A DNA stretch of 64,000 nucleotides, taken from positions 124,001 to 188,000 of the forward strand of contig DYEC01000024.1 in the NCBI GenBank assembly GCA_020725865.1. The letters run 5' to 3'. Positions 7,808 through 15,710 of the stretch are shown here, in pieces. How positions within the stretch are numbered: the stretch's first letter is position 1; every line of letters starts with the position of its first letter. The position numbers and the translations under genes were made by a program. This stretch comes from Anaerolinea sp. (lineage in GTDB: Bacteria; Chloroflexota; Anaerolineae; Anaerolineales; Anaerolineaceae). The notes under the pieces are model-generated. The model was not told the DNA's origin, did not search any database, and saw only the letters and a program-made list of their open reading frames with translations.

Positions 7808-10800
7808 ATGTTGGCTGACCATACGATCCCGCTCACGCGCATCACATTACCGCGGCGACGAAGTGAATACATTACCCGCCAGCGTCTTATGGATATGCTT
7901 AGTGAGCTGCTGGACAAAAAGCTGATTCTTATTTCGGCTCCAGCTGGTTATGGAAAGACAACCCTGCTGATTGATTTTGCCAACCAGATTGAGCTGCCGG
8001 TTTGCTGGTACTCTATTGCTGCGCTGGATTATGATCCACAACGTTTTTTACTAAATCTAATTGCCGCGATTAACCTGCGTTTTCCAACTTTTGGACAGCG
8101 TGCTCTTACTGCTTTACGTAACGTGCAAGGGAACATCAATCCAGAATATCTGGCAACCGTGTTTAACAATGATTTATATGACAATGTCCCGGAACACTTT
8201 GTACTGATCTTGGATGATTTTCACCTGGTGAATGACAATCTTTTGATCCAGGAATTCATGAGCCACTTTTTACAAAACGCGGATGAGAATTGCCACACGA
8301 TTATCACTTCTCGAACGTTGTTAACCCTGCCGGTTCTGCCTTTGATGGTTGCCCGTTCAGAGGTAGGGGGGCTCAGTTTTGAGGAACTGGCTTTTCGCGT
8401 GGATGAAGTTCAGCAATTATATGAGCGCAATCAAGGACTGGCTTTGTCGGCTGATGTTGCCGGACAAATATTGGATAAAACTGAGGGATGGGTAACCGGC
8501 ATCGTATTATCAGCACAGGTTGGCTTGAAGCGTCCCGGAGAGCAATCTCGCCTGGCGCGGGTATCCGGGGTTGGGCTGGATGAGTATTTTCAATATCTGC
8601 TCAATCAGCAACCTGATGAATTACGCGATTTTCTGCTCCGCACTTCCTTGCTTGAGGAGTTTGATGTTAAGCGTTGCGAGGAGGTGATTGGTCGAGCTTT
8701 GTCGCTCTCCGGTGTGGATTGGCAGAAGCTGTTTGATGAGGTTGAGAAAAACAATTTGTTCGTTCAACCAGTGGGGGATGATGGAGCCTGGTTGCGCTAT
8801 CATAATTTGTTTCTCAGTTTCTTGCAGGCGCAAATGCGACGCGAACGTCCCTATGAGACCGTAGCCATTGAGAATGAACTTGCTACCCTCTATCTGGAAT
8901 ATGGTGCCTGGGATGATGCCTTTAGTGTATTTAAGCGTCTTGGGAGGGTGGATCAGCTGGTCAAACTTGTGGAGCGAGCAGGTCCGGATGTTCTGGTAGA
9001 AGGGCGTGTTGCCATGCTATCCGCATGGTTGGATGCGTTGCCGTCGGATGTGCTTACATCACGGCCCTTCATTGTAGCGTTGCAGGGTGCACTCGCCGCG
9101 ACAACAGGCGATATGAACCTGGCATTGGATCTGTATGATCAGGCAATTAATGCCATGAAATTGCCTGAAGACCGACGAATCCTAGCGCGTGCGCTGGTCT
9201 GGCGGGCAACGACATACTATCGCATGATCGGTGATTACGCTTCGGCAATCGCAGATGCGCGTGAGGCAATCAGTCTGATTGAGGATGACCGGGAGTTCAG
9301 CCTGGTTTTGACTGAGGCGCAACGTTGTATTGGCGTTTGTCTGCGTATGCAGGGAAAACCCAATGAGGCTTTGAAATGGTTTAACCAGGCTTTGACGGTA
9401 GCATTGCAGGATCAGGATAGCAGAAAAGAAGCAATGATCCGCATGGAGTTAGGACTGGCTTATGAAAACTTGGGGGAATATGCAAAGTCCAGAGAAATGT
9501 ACGAAGCTGCCTTACGCTACTGGCAAAAAGTGGATAACGCTTTCTGGTTGTCAAATCTGTTGAATAACCTTGGGGTGCTTCAGCATATTACCGGCAACTA
9601 TCAGGCAGCGGTGGAGACGCTTGAAAAAGCGCTGACCTATGCGCGACTGGTGGGTCATGTTCGTCTGGAGGCTTTTATCCTGACCGGTATCGCAGATATT
9701 TATGGTGAGCTGGAGGCTTATGAAGAAGCCAACAATGCATATAATCAGGCTCTTCAGCGTGCTCACCATGTTCAGGAAAACTTTTTGTATGTTTATATCC
9801 ATGTCCAGCAGGCTGTTTTAGCAGGAATTGCGGGCGAGTATGAACAGGCGTATCGTTTATTGGAGAATGCCCGCGCTATGGCAAAGCTAGATCAAATGAC
9901 AATGGAGAGTTATCTGTGTGATCTTGAATATGCTGGCTTAAAAATTCGTGAAGGAAAATCACGCGAAGTCATACCACTTTTGGAGGAAGTCCAGGCAATT
10001 TTTGAGCAAGAAGGACAAAAAATCCAGAGTGAGCGGGCGAGCCTATATCTGACACTGGCATATGGGCAGACCGGGCAGCGTGAGAAATTGCTGGGCAACC
10101 TTATCAAAGTTCTGGCGCATCTGAATACAGACTATCCTTCCGCTTCTCTGATTGCGGCGGCAGCTCGGTTTTCCTCGCAGCTGGAACAGTTGAAAAGCCT
10201 GGATTATGTTGGCGCACAGCTGGATGATCTGCTGGAACGGCTGGCTAAATTTAACTCGCGCTTGCCCACTTTACGCCGTTATTTGCGCTCGCTTGCTGTA
10301 TCAATTCCTTTTGCACCACCCATGATCCATATTCGCGCGCTTGGACGGATGCAGGTAAAGGTCAACAATCGCCTGCTCACGCTATCAGACTGGCAAACAC
10401 AGGCAGCGCGCGATCTATTTTTTCTGCTTCTTGCACATCCTGAGGGTTTAACAAAAGAGGAAATTGGGCTTGTTTTTTGGCCTGATGCTGCACCTGAAGA
10501 CCTCAAGTTCCGCATTAAAAATACCGTTTACCGATTGCGTCACGCAGTGGGTAAGGATGCAGTCGTTTTTGAACAAGAATGTTATCGGTTCAACAACCAG
10601 CTGGATTATGAATATGACGTAGAGTCCTTTTTGAGAGAAAATGCACTGGCGCAACAGGCAAAAGACCCATTGCAAAAATTGACCCATTACCGGGAAGCTA
10701 TTAAGCTCTATAAAGGTCTTTATCTTTCCGAGGTTAACGAAACCTGGGTCTATTCTCACCGTGAACACCTGCGTCAAAATTACTTAAGCATTTTGCTTCA

Positions 10801-11044
10801 GGTGGCTGAGATATACCTGGAAATGTCCAATTATGAGCTGGCGCTGGAATATGTCCAACGAGCGCTGGATGAAGATAATTGTCTGGAAGCGGCTTATCGC
10901 CTTTCATTCCGGATTTATGCTGCTATGGGGAATCGTCCTGCACTCGTCCGTCAATATCAGAAGTGTTGTGAAGTGTTGCAAAGGGAAATCAACGCCGATC
11001 CATCTCCCCAAACTCAAGCGCTTTATCTGGAACTGATCAAATAA
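7808..11044 (+). CDS. STAND-NTPase / TPR / BTAD giant transcriptional activator
   Basis: The 1078-residue protein has the MalT/LuxR-like STAND layout. The N-terminal region RITLPRRRSEYITRQRL leads into a P-loop (ISAPAGYGKTTLL, about 43-55), and FVLILDDFHLV is Walker B. A winged-helix region follows, then a long TPR array (about 370-800). The C-terminus carries an OmpR-like winged-helix DNA-binding domain (from IHIRALGRMQVKV; KEEIGLVFWPD; IKNTVYRLRHAVG) and a bacterial transcriptional activation domain (YKGLYLSEVNETWVYSHRE onward). It is thus an SARP/BTAD-type output, not a LuxR HTH. Such proteins sense a ligand through the TPR region and activate nearby genes. The next gene, 150 bp downstream after a terminator, is the tandem-repeat peptide, so that is a plausible but unproven target. 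Confidence 0.9.
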   Translation: MLADHTIPLTRITLPRRRSEYITRQRLMDMLSELLDKKLILISAPAGYGKTTLLIDFANQIELPVCWYSIAALDYDPQRFLLNLIAAINLRFPTFGQRALTALRNVQGNINPEYLATVFNNDLYDNVPEHFVLILDDFHLVNDNLLIQEFMSHFLQNADENCHTIITSRTLLTLPVLPLMVARSEVGGLSFEELAFRVDEVQQLYERNQGLALSADVAGQILDKTEGWVTGIVLSAQVGLKRPGEQSRLARVSGVGLDEYFQYLLNQQPDELRDFLLRTSLLEEFDVKRCEEVIGRALSLSGVDWQKLFDEVEKNNLFVQPVGDDGAWLRYHNLFLSFLQAQMRRERPYETVAIENELATLYLEYGAWDDAFSVFKRLGRVDQLVKLVERAGPDVLVEGRVAMLSAWLDALPSDVLTSRPFIVALQGALAATTGDMNLALDLYDQAINAMKLPEDRRILARALVWRATTYYRMIGDYASAIADAREAISLIEDDREFSLVLTEAQRCIGVCLRMQGKPNEALKWFNQALTVALQDQDSRKEAMIRMELGLAYENLGEYAKSREMYEAALRYWQKVDNAFWLSNLLNNLGVLQHITGNYQAAVETLEKALTYARLVGHVRLEAFILTGIADIYGELEAYEEANNAYNQALQRAHHVQENFLYVYIHVQQAVLAGIAGEYEQAYRLLENARAMAKLDQMTMESYLCDLEYAGLKIREGKSREVIPLLEEVQAIFEQEGQKIQSERASLYLTLAYGQTGQREKLLGNLIKVLAHLNTDYPSASLIAAAARFSSQLEQLKSLDYVGAQLDDLLERLAKFNSRLPTLRRYLRSLAVSIPFAPPMIHIRALGRMQVKVNNRLLTLSDWQTQAARDLFFLLLAHPEGLTKEEIGLVFWPDAAPEDLKFRIKNTVYRLRHAVGKDAVVFEQECYRFNNQLDYEYDVESFLRENALAQQAKDPLQKLTHYREAIKLYKGLYLSEVNETWVYSHREHLRQNYLSILLQVAEIYLEMSNYELALEYVQRALDEDNCLEAAYRLSFRIYAAMGNRPALVRQYQKCCEVLQREINADPSPQTQALYLELIK

Positions 11045-11076
11045 CGGTATACCTTGCAAAATTGTAATGGTTCATG

Positions 11077-11099
11077 CCAGTTGACGGGCTGGTTTTTTT
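11077..11099 (+). terminator. Rho-independent terminator after the BTAD regulator
   Basis: A short stem (CCAG paired with CTGG, extended by G-T pairs) is followed by seven T residues, 33 bp after the regulator stop. The stem is short, so strength is uncertain. Confidence 0.55.
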
Positions 11100-11190
11100 G
11101 TCTTTTGAGACCGATTTGATGCCTATTTTGTGACTGCAAAACCTCATAATGACCATAGTTGAAACAAAATTTGCTGAGGAGAGAATGGTC

Positions 11191-11412
11191 ATGATCGAGA
11201 CAGTTTTTGCTCAAAAGCCCGGTGCGAGTGGTGGTTTTGGCGGTTGCAAACCTGGTGCGAGCGGCGGCTTCGGTGGTTACAAGCCTGGCGCGAGCGGCGG
11301 CTTCGGTGGCTACAAGCCTGGCGCAAGCGGCGGCTTCGGTGGCTACAAGCCTGGCGCAAGCGGCGGCTTCGGTGGCTACATGCCCGGTGCGAGCGGCGGC
11401 TTCGGCGGGTAA
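11191..11412 (+). CDS. Small tandem-repeat peptide, six 11-residue Gly-rich units
   Basis: The frame encodes an 8-residue leader (MIETVFAQ) followed by six repeats of consensus K-PGASGGFGG-Y. The linker residue is Cys after unit 1 and Tyr after units 2-5. Unit 6 starts with Met instead of Lys and ends the protein. The start was chosen because GAGGAG at 11176-11181 is 9 bases before this ATG; in-frame ATGs at 11185 and 11149 are possible and would give up to 87 residues. There is no typical signal peptide and no hydrophobic segment. The regular Gly/Ser/Phe/Tyr repeat resembles either a multi-core RiPP precursor or a low-complexity structural peptide; I know no named family for it. Codons of units 2-5 are nearly identical, indicating recent unit duplication. 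Confidence 0.7.
   Translation: MIETVFAQKPGASGGFGGCKPGASGGFGGYKPGASGGFGGYKPGASGGFGGYKPGASGGFGGYMPGASGGFGG
11215..11409 (+). repeat. Six tandem 33-bp coding repeats
   Basis: Units begin at 11215, 11248, 11281, 11314, 11347 and 11380; the last is 30 bp and abuts the TAA stop. Units 3-5 differ from each other by only a few bases. Unit 1 is the most diverged (GGT/TTT codons where the others have GGC/TTC), as expected for array growth by internal duplication. Confidence 0.95.
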
Positions 11413-11446
11413 TCTCTATTCAGCAAATCTGACTTTGATTGTTGGT

Positions 11447-11465
11447 CTGGCCTGTTAGGGGCCAG
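11447..11465 (+). other. Hairpin downstream of the repeat-peptide gene
   Basis: CTGGCC at 11447-11452 pairs perfectly with GGCCAG at 11460-11465 around a 7-base loop. No T-run follows, so it may be an mRNA-stabilising 3' hairpin and not a terminator. Confidence 0.35.
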
Positions 11466-11582
11466 GTGATTAACCGCCCTTTTGGCTGGCGGAAATAGTA
11501 ATCCACTTCCGGGAGATTGTCTCGGCAAGATTCTAATCAATTGACGCGGTGAGGGCTAATTTCTGATAGCGAGTCAGTTCAG

Positions 11583-11604
11583 GCCGCCGTTGGGCGGCAT
11601 TTTT
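11583..11604 (+). terminator. Intrinsic terminator between repeat-peptide and NHLP-like genes
   Basis: GCCGCC (11583-11588) and GGCGGC (11593-11598) form a perfect 6-bp GC stem with a GTTG loop, followed by a run of Ts to 11604. It ends the repeat-peptide transcript or attenuates read-through into the next gene, whose ATG lies 60 bp downstream. Confidence 0.7.
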
Positions 11605-11664
11605 ATACCTGTTTGCCGGAGTTATTGGTGAGGAGCATCGTTTTTGCAGGAAGGAGAAGAAAAA

Positions 11665-11985
11665 ATGACTATGCTAAACCGAACAAGTGAGATCAAGCCT
11701 GTTACCTCTTATCTTCAGCCTGACCCAGTAGCCATAATGAGACGTGAGTGCAGTCGGCTGATCCACGCTGCTGTGGTCAGCAAGCGGTTCCGTGCTCGCC
11801 TGTTAACTGACCCACTGCAGGCGGTTGAAGCCGGCTACGGCGGCGAGCAGTTCATGTTCACACGTGAAGAAAAAGCCCGTATTCGCGCCATTCAGGCGGA
11901 TACACTGGAAGATTTTGCTGCCCAGCTCGTAAGGGTAATTGAAGCACCCGCGGCGGTGGAACTGGCTTATCTCTCAAATCCGTAG
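11665..11985 (+). CDS. NHLP/Os1348-like small protein (possible RiPP precursor-type leader)
   Basis: The 106-residue protein starts at the ATG preceded by AAGGAG with an 8-base spacer; a TTG 21 bases upstream is less likely. The middle matches the pattern of Os1348-type proteins of the nitrile-hydratase-leader-peptide clan: SKRFRARLLTDPLQAVEAG, then FTREEKARIRAIQADTLEDF, that is, x-F-R-x-x-L-L-x-D-P-x-x-A-x-x then L-T-x-E-E-x-A-x-I/L. In known systems these domains are leaders for post-translationally modified peptides or stand-alone relatives of unknown job. No Gly-Gly cleavage site followed by a core is obvious; the tail is APAAVELAYLSNP. No modification enzyme lies within the window. The assignment is from motif memory only. 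Confidence 0.55.
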   Translation: MTMLNRTSEIKPVTSYLQPDPVAIMRRECSRLIHAAVVSKRFRARLLTDPLQAVEAGYGGEQFMFTREEKARIRAIQADTLEDFAAQLVRVIEAPAAVELAYLSNP

Positions 11986-12055
11986 ATTTTTACCTTATCC
12001 ACCATCCTTATCCCCGCAGGGTGGAAAAACATTATCGTGGATCAAGTGGTCAGAT

Positions 12056-12886
12056 ATGAAAGCTTCTACTAACATAGACACGATGAGCCGCAGAGGCACC
12101 ATTCAGGATAATCCTTCTCACGAACTTTTCATTCCTATTGAGACGGATTACCACAACCGCGTAACTGGTATTTTTATCCTTGATCTCGCCGAATACGCGG
12201 AAAGTATCCAGAAAAATCTCTTTGATATTACCGGTAGCTACTTCCGAGAAGGTTTATCTGGGTTAACAGTTCATCGTGCACCGCTGGATCAATCACTTCA
12301 GAAAGGATATATTGCCACCCTGCTAAAGCTGGCACGTTCCATAGACGAAAGCGATGAGCATACTCGTTTCCATCGCTTGCGCACAGCAATCTGGGTTCGC
12401 CATCTTTCGCAGGAATTGGGCTTAAGTGAGGAGGAGGTCAATACACTGGTGCTGGCTGCAAAATTGCATGACGTTGGGAAGGTCATGGTACCAAAGGAAA
12501 TTCTACTTCGCCCAGATCATTTGTTGCCAGACGAGTGGGATATGATGAAGCGCCATCCGAATTTTGGTGCTGTTCTAATGGAACCTTCTGTTGCTCTTCA
12601 GCCGGTAATCCCCGCAGTTCGAGCACATCACGAAAACTATGATGGCAGTGGCTATCCTGCGGGGCTTGCCGGTGATGCGATACCTTTTGGTGCCCGTATC
12701 CTAAGCGTGGCGGACGCGTTTACAACGATGACGGATGGACGGGTGTATCGGCGTCCGTGCTCGATTCATCAGGCTGTTCAGGAGCTGGAGCGGTGTTCTG
12801 GAACGCAATTTGATCCGCTGATCGTCGAAGCGATACTGGCGTTAATCTATCGCGGTGATATTGAAGATTTGAGAGAATACTTGTAA
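12056..12886 (+). CDS. HD-GYP domain cyclic-di-GMP phosphodiesterase-like protein
   Basis: From the ATG at 12056 the protein has 276 residues; a TTG at 11939 would overlap the previous gene and is unlikely. After an unassigned 80-residue N-terminus, the HD-GYP domain shows AAKLHDVGKVMVPKEIL (HD), HPNFGAVLMEP, RAHHENYDGSGYPAGL (HHExxDGxGYP, the diagnostic GYP motif), ARILSVADAFTTMTDGRVYR and SGTQFDPLIVEAIL. All expected metal ligands are visible, so hydrolysis of c-di-GMP is likely. No receiver domain is attached. It is 70 bp downstream of the NHLP-like gene on the same strand. It may be cotranscribed with it, which would be an unexpected pairing. Confidence 0.87.
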   Translation: MKASTNIDTMSRRGTIQDNPSHELFIPIETDYHNRVTGIFILDLAEYAESIQKNLFDITGSYFREGLSGLTVHRAPLDQSLQKGYIATLLKLARSIDESDEHTRFHRLRTAIWVRHLSQELGLSEEEVNTLVLAAKLHDVGKVMVPKEILLRPDHLLPDEWDMMKRHPNFGAVLMEPSVALQPVIPAVRAHHENYDGSGYPAGLAGDAIPFGARILSVADAFTTMTDGRVYRRPCSIHQAVQELERCSGTQFDPLIVEAILALIYRGDIEDLREYL

Positions 12887-12939
12887 GAGTATCCTAGGGA
12901 GAGGTTGCGTTTCACCATGTCGGGGGAAGCGGGTAGACG

Positions 12940-14400
12940 CTAGGCAATATTTTCCACAATATGATTACCGTAGTCTAGCAATGCTTTGACCATTGCTGGA
13001 GAGCGTCCTTCAGCGTACACGCGCAGCACTGGTTCGGTGCCGGAAGGGCGAATCAACAACCAGGAATCATCTGCCAGGATGTATTTCACGCCATCTCGTG
13101 TGCTGACTTGCACTACTGCCTCACCGCCGATTTGAGCAGGAGCTTCATCCTGAAGCCTTTGGGTCATCTGGCTCTTGCTGACCGGGTGACGCAACCTCAA
13201 ATCGGTGCGTTCGTAAAATGCCGGACCAACATCTTCTAGCAGATTTTGCACTAACTCATGTAATGAGGTTTTTGAAGCGGCGACAATCTCGGTTAACAAC
13301 AGTCCCATCAGGATGCCATCTCCTTCGGGGATATGCCCTTTGAAAGAGATACCTCCCGATTCTTCACCGCCGATCAGTACATCCTCTTTCATCATATAGT
13401 CAGCAATATGGTTAAAACCGACTGGGGTTTCGTGGACGGTCAGCCCATAGCGCGCTGCCAGGCGATCAATCATGCGAGTTGTGGACACAGTGCGCACAAC
13501 AGAACCTGTCCAACCGCGCTTTTCCACCAGATAGCGGAGCGAAAGAGCCATAATCTTGTGCGGGTCGACAAAATTACCGCGCTCATCCATCGCTCCAATG
13601 CGGTCAGCATCGCCATCGGTTGCCAGCCCGAAATCACCCAACCCGTTGCTCACCGCACCTGCCAGCGCGCCGAGATAACGGGCAATTGGCTCTGGGTGGA
13701 CACCGCCAAAACCGGGGTTCATTTCGCCGCGTATTTCCTGCACCTCGCAGCCAGTGCCTTGTAGCAAACCGCGTATCACACCGCGGCCGGAACCGTACAT
13801 CGAGTCAACGACGATGCGCAGTTTGCCTTCGGCGATGATATCGAAGTTAATCAATTTACGCAGATGTTCGCCATAATCCAGAATAGGGTTGAACCGGCGG
13901 ATCAGTTTCAGCTCAACCGCTTTGTCATAGTCCATCAGGTTTGGTCCACGTCCGCGCGTTTCGTTGTCATATAGAAAGACCTCCACCTCGCGGCATTGCT
14001 CAGGTAATGCTGAGCCGCCGTAGGCGGATTTCAGCTTTACACCATTATAGCGCGGAGCGTTATGGGAGGCAGTGATCATTACGCCACCGATGGCGCCCAT
14101 GTGATACACGTTATAAGAGATTGCCGGTGTAGGCGCATCTGCTTGTGCCAGATAGACAGTGAAGCCGTTTGCTGCCAGGACACGCGCCACTTCTTTGGCA
14201 TAGCGATCAGAGAGGAAACGCGTATCGAACCCCACCACCATTTTACGTGGGTCGGATTTGGCTTCCTGACCGGCGACATTGTTCCAGGATTCTGAAGCGA
14301 TGGCGTCAGCGATTGCCTGCGTGACTAGTTGAAGGTTGTGAAAAGTGAACGTATCTGAGATGACGGCGCGCCAGCCGTCGGTACCAAAATGAACTGTCAT
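12940..14400 (-). CDS. Phosphoglucomutase/phosphomannomutase family protein
   Basis: The 486-residue alpha-D-phosphohexomutase has all four signature loops. The phosphoserine loop is TASHNAPRYNGVKLKSAYG, the metal loop ATDGDADRIGAMD, the sugar-specificity loop GGEESGGISF and the phosphate-binding loop RPSGTEPVLRVYAEG. It interconverts hexose 1- and 6-phosphates (glucose or mannose; GEESGG fits PGM/PMM and not GlmM). It starts FGTDGWRAVISDTFT as expected for the domain 1 entry. It is cytoplasmic, and the membrane-protein gene lies 24 bp upstream on the same strand. Confidence 0.93.
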   Translation of the reverse strand: MTVHFGTDGWRAVISDTFTFHNLQLVTQAIADAIASESWNNVAGQEAKSDPRKMVVGFDTRFLSDRYAKEVARVLAANGFTVYLAQADAPTPAISYNVYHMGAIGGVMITASHNAPRYNGVKLKSAYGGSALPEQCREVEVFLYDNETRGRGPNLMDYDKAVELKLIRRFNPILDYGEHLRKLINFDIIAEGKLRIVVDSMYGSGRGVIRGLLQGTGCEVQEIRGEMNPGFGGVHPEPIARYLGALAGAVSNGLGDFGLATDGDADRIGAMDERGNFVDPHKIMALSLRYLVEKRGWTGSVVRTVSTTRMIDRLAARYGLTVHETPVGFNHIADYMMKEDVLIGGEESGGISFKGHIPEGDGILMGLLLTEIVAASKTSLHELVQNLLEDVGPAFYERTDLRLRHPVSKSQMTQRLQDEAPAQIGGEAVVQVSTRDGVKYILADDSWLLIRPSGTEPVLRVYAEGRSPAMVKALLDYGNHIVENIA

Positions 14401-14424
14401 GGTGTGTCGTACTCCTTTGTCAAG

Positions 14425-15609
14425 TTACCAGTTGGGGATAGGTGTTGCTGTAACAAGCAGACTGCGTAAAATCCAGCCTTCGCGCCCATCGGGCAGGCGC
14501 ACATGTACCCATGGGATGCCCTGATTCTCCTTTATCTCTGGCAGCACTTCAACCAGCATACCGTTTAACATGCTGGTCACCACGTTAGAGGTGGGATCAG
14601 GTTGTTCGCGAATCAGTGCACCGTTGAATTCGCCGGCATTAATGCGGGCATAGACAGGGGTAGGGGCAGGAGTGGCGGTAATGGTGGGTGTGCGGCTGGG
14701 GATCAGGGTGCGCGTGAGAGTAGGGGTGATCGTCGGCGGCGGCGGAGGCAGAGTTGCTGTTGCGCTGGGAATCGGTGTGAGGGTTGGTGTTGCAGTAGGC
14801 GGGGGCATTGCAATGCGGGTAAAAACCGCCGTCCCAATACCGCTGAGAACAATGACAGCCACAATGCCGATCAAGGTCAAGCTGGTGCTGAAAGTATATC
14901 CGAAGATACCCAATGGTTTGAAACCCAGCAAAAGCAGGACAATGGTGCCTGCCAGTGCAGACCACGCCAAATGAACGGCAAACACAACTACACCATCCGG
15001 CCAGAGATGTGGCGTGCCACTGGTTAGCCCGAACCCTGCCGTTCCAATTGGGAGATAAAGCTCATATGCCATGGCGATGCTGGCTGCTACCGGCCGCTGT
15101 TTGGGTTGACGCACAAACAGGTACGCGGTCAATATCGCGCCTATGGTGAGCACAGCGAAATTTGCCCATGAGAAATGGGTGTAATAAATTCCCTGTGTAT
15201 TGGGTGTAACTGGCAACCATTTTGTGATTAAACCAGCAAGCACACCGCCCAAAAATACCAACAAACTGCCGATGCCGATTCCGCCAAGTGATTGGAAAAA
15301 GAAACTGACCGAACCCAATACAGTTGCCAGAGAGAGACCGATCACTGGCGCCAGAAATGGTGCCATCAATGCTGCCAACACGCCAACTGGTTGAGAATCA
15401 AGAAGCAAAGCAATTCCCAACGTTACTCCAGCAACCAGTGAAAAAACAAAAAAGTCCAGCGAGGGGATGATGCGTTGTGCCAGCTCCTTGAGATAAGCGG
15501 CACGAGCGTTTGAGTCGTCCATGTCAAGCATGCGTCGCTTACGTCGCCGACGAGCTGGAGGCAGGGTTTTGTACTCTTCAGGAAGTTTCTGGCTGGTAGG
15601 CAAACTCAT
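14425..15609 (-). CDS. DUF389-like membrane protein with Pro/Thr linker and C-terminal SH3b domain
   Basis: I chose the ATG at 15609 (MSLPTSQKLPEEY), giving 394 residues; a longer frame back to 15717 would overlap the divergent lipoprotein gene. A basic N-terminal tail (ARRRRKRR) precedes about seven hydrophobic segments. The first pair (LVAGVTLGIALLLDSQ, LAALMAPFLAPVIGLSLA) resembles DUF389. After the last helix comes a 55-residue linker rich in Thr-Pro, then an extracytoplasmic SH3b-like domain (RINAGEFNGALIREQPD, MLNGMLVEVLPE, WVHVRLPDGREGWILRSLL). SH3b domains often bind cell-wall or surface polymers. The fusion suggests a membrane protein anchored to the envelope; its substrate, if any, is unknown. 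Confidence 0.7.
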   Translation of the reverse strand: MSLPTSQKLPEEYKTLPPARRRRKRRMLDMDDSNARAAYLKELAQRIIPSLDFFVFSLVAGVTLGIALLLDSQPVGVLAALMAPFLAPVIGLSLATVLGSVSFFFQSLGGIGIGSLLVFLGGVLAGLITKWLPVTPNTQGIYYTHFSWANFAVLTIGAILTAYLFVRQPKQRPVAASIAMAYELYLPIGTAGFGLTSGTPHLWPDGVVVFAVHLAWSALAGTIVLLLLGFKPLGIFGYTFSTSLTLIGIVAVIVLSGIGTAVFTRIAMPPPTATPTLTPIPSATATLPPPPPTITPTLTRTLIPSRTPTITATPAPTPVYARINAGEFNGALIREQPDPTSNVVTSMLNGMLVEVLPEIKENQGIPWVHVRLPDGREGWILRSLLVTATPIPNW

Positions 15610-15710
15610 GCTGAACCAATCAGGTATATTTTGATTTATTATAATACACTCGCTCAAAGTACGTTGTCGGGATGTCGTCAACATTTTCAGAATCGGGTAA
15701 AATTTGTGGC

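Noticed and set aside
11149-11190. Longer repeat-peptide start giving a 22-residue leader
   Set aside because: The GAGGAG site lies inside this segment and points to the ATG at 11185 or 11191; the longer start has no ribosome site of its own.
14672-15027. Plus-strand frames rich in Gly/Val/Arg opposite the Thr/Pro linker
   Set aside because: These are shadows of the Pro/Thr repeat codons in the DUF389-SH3b gene and have no ribosome site.
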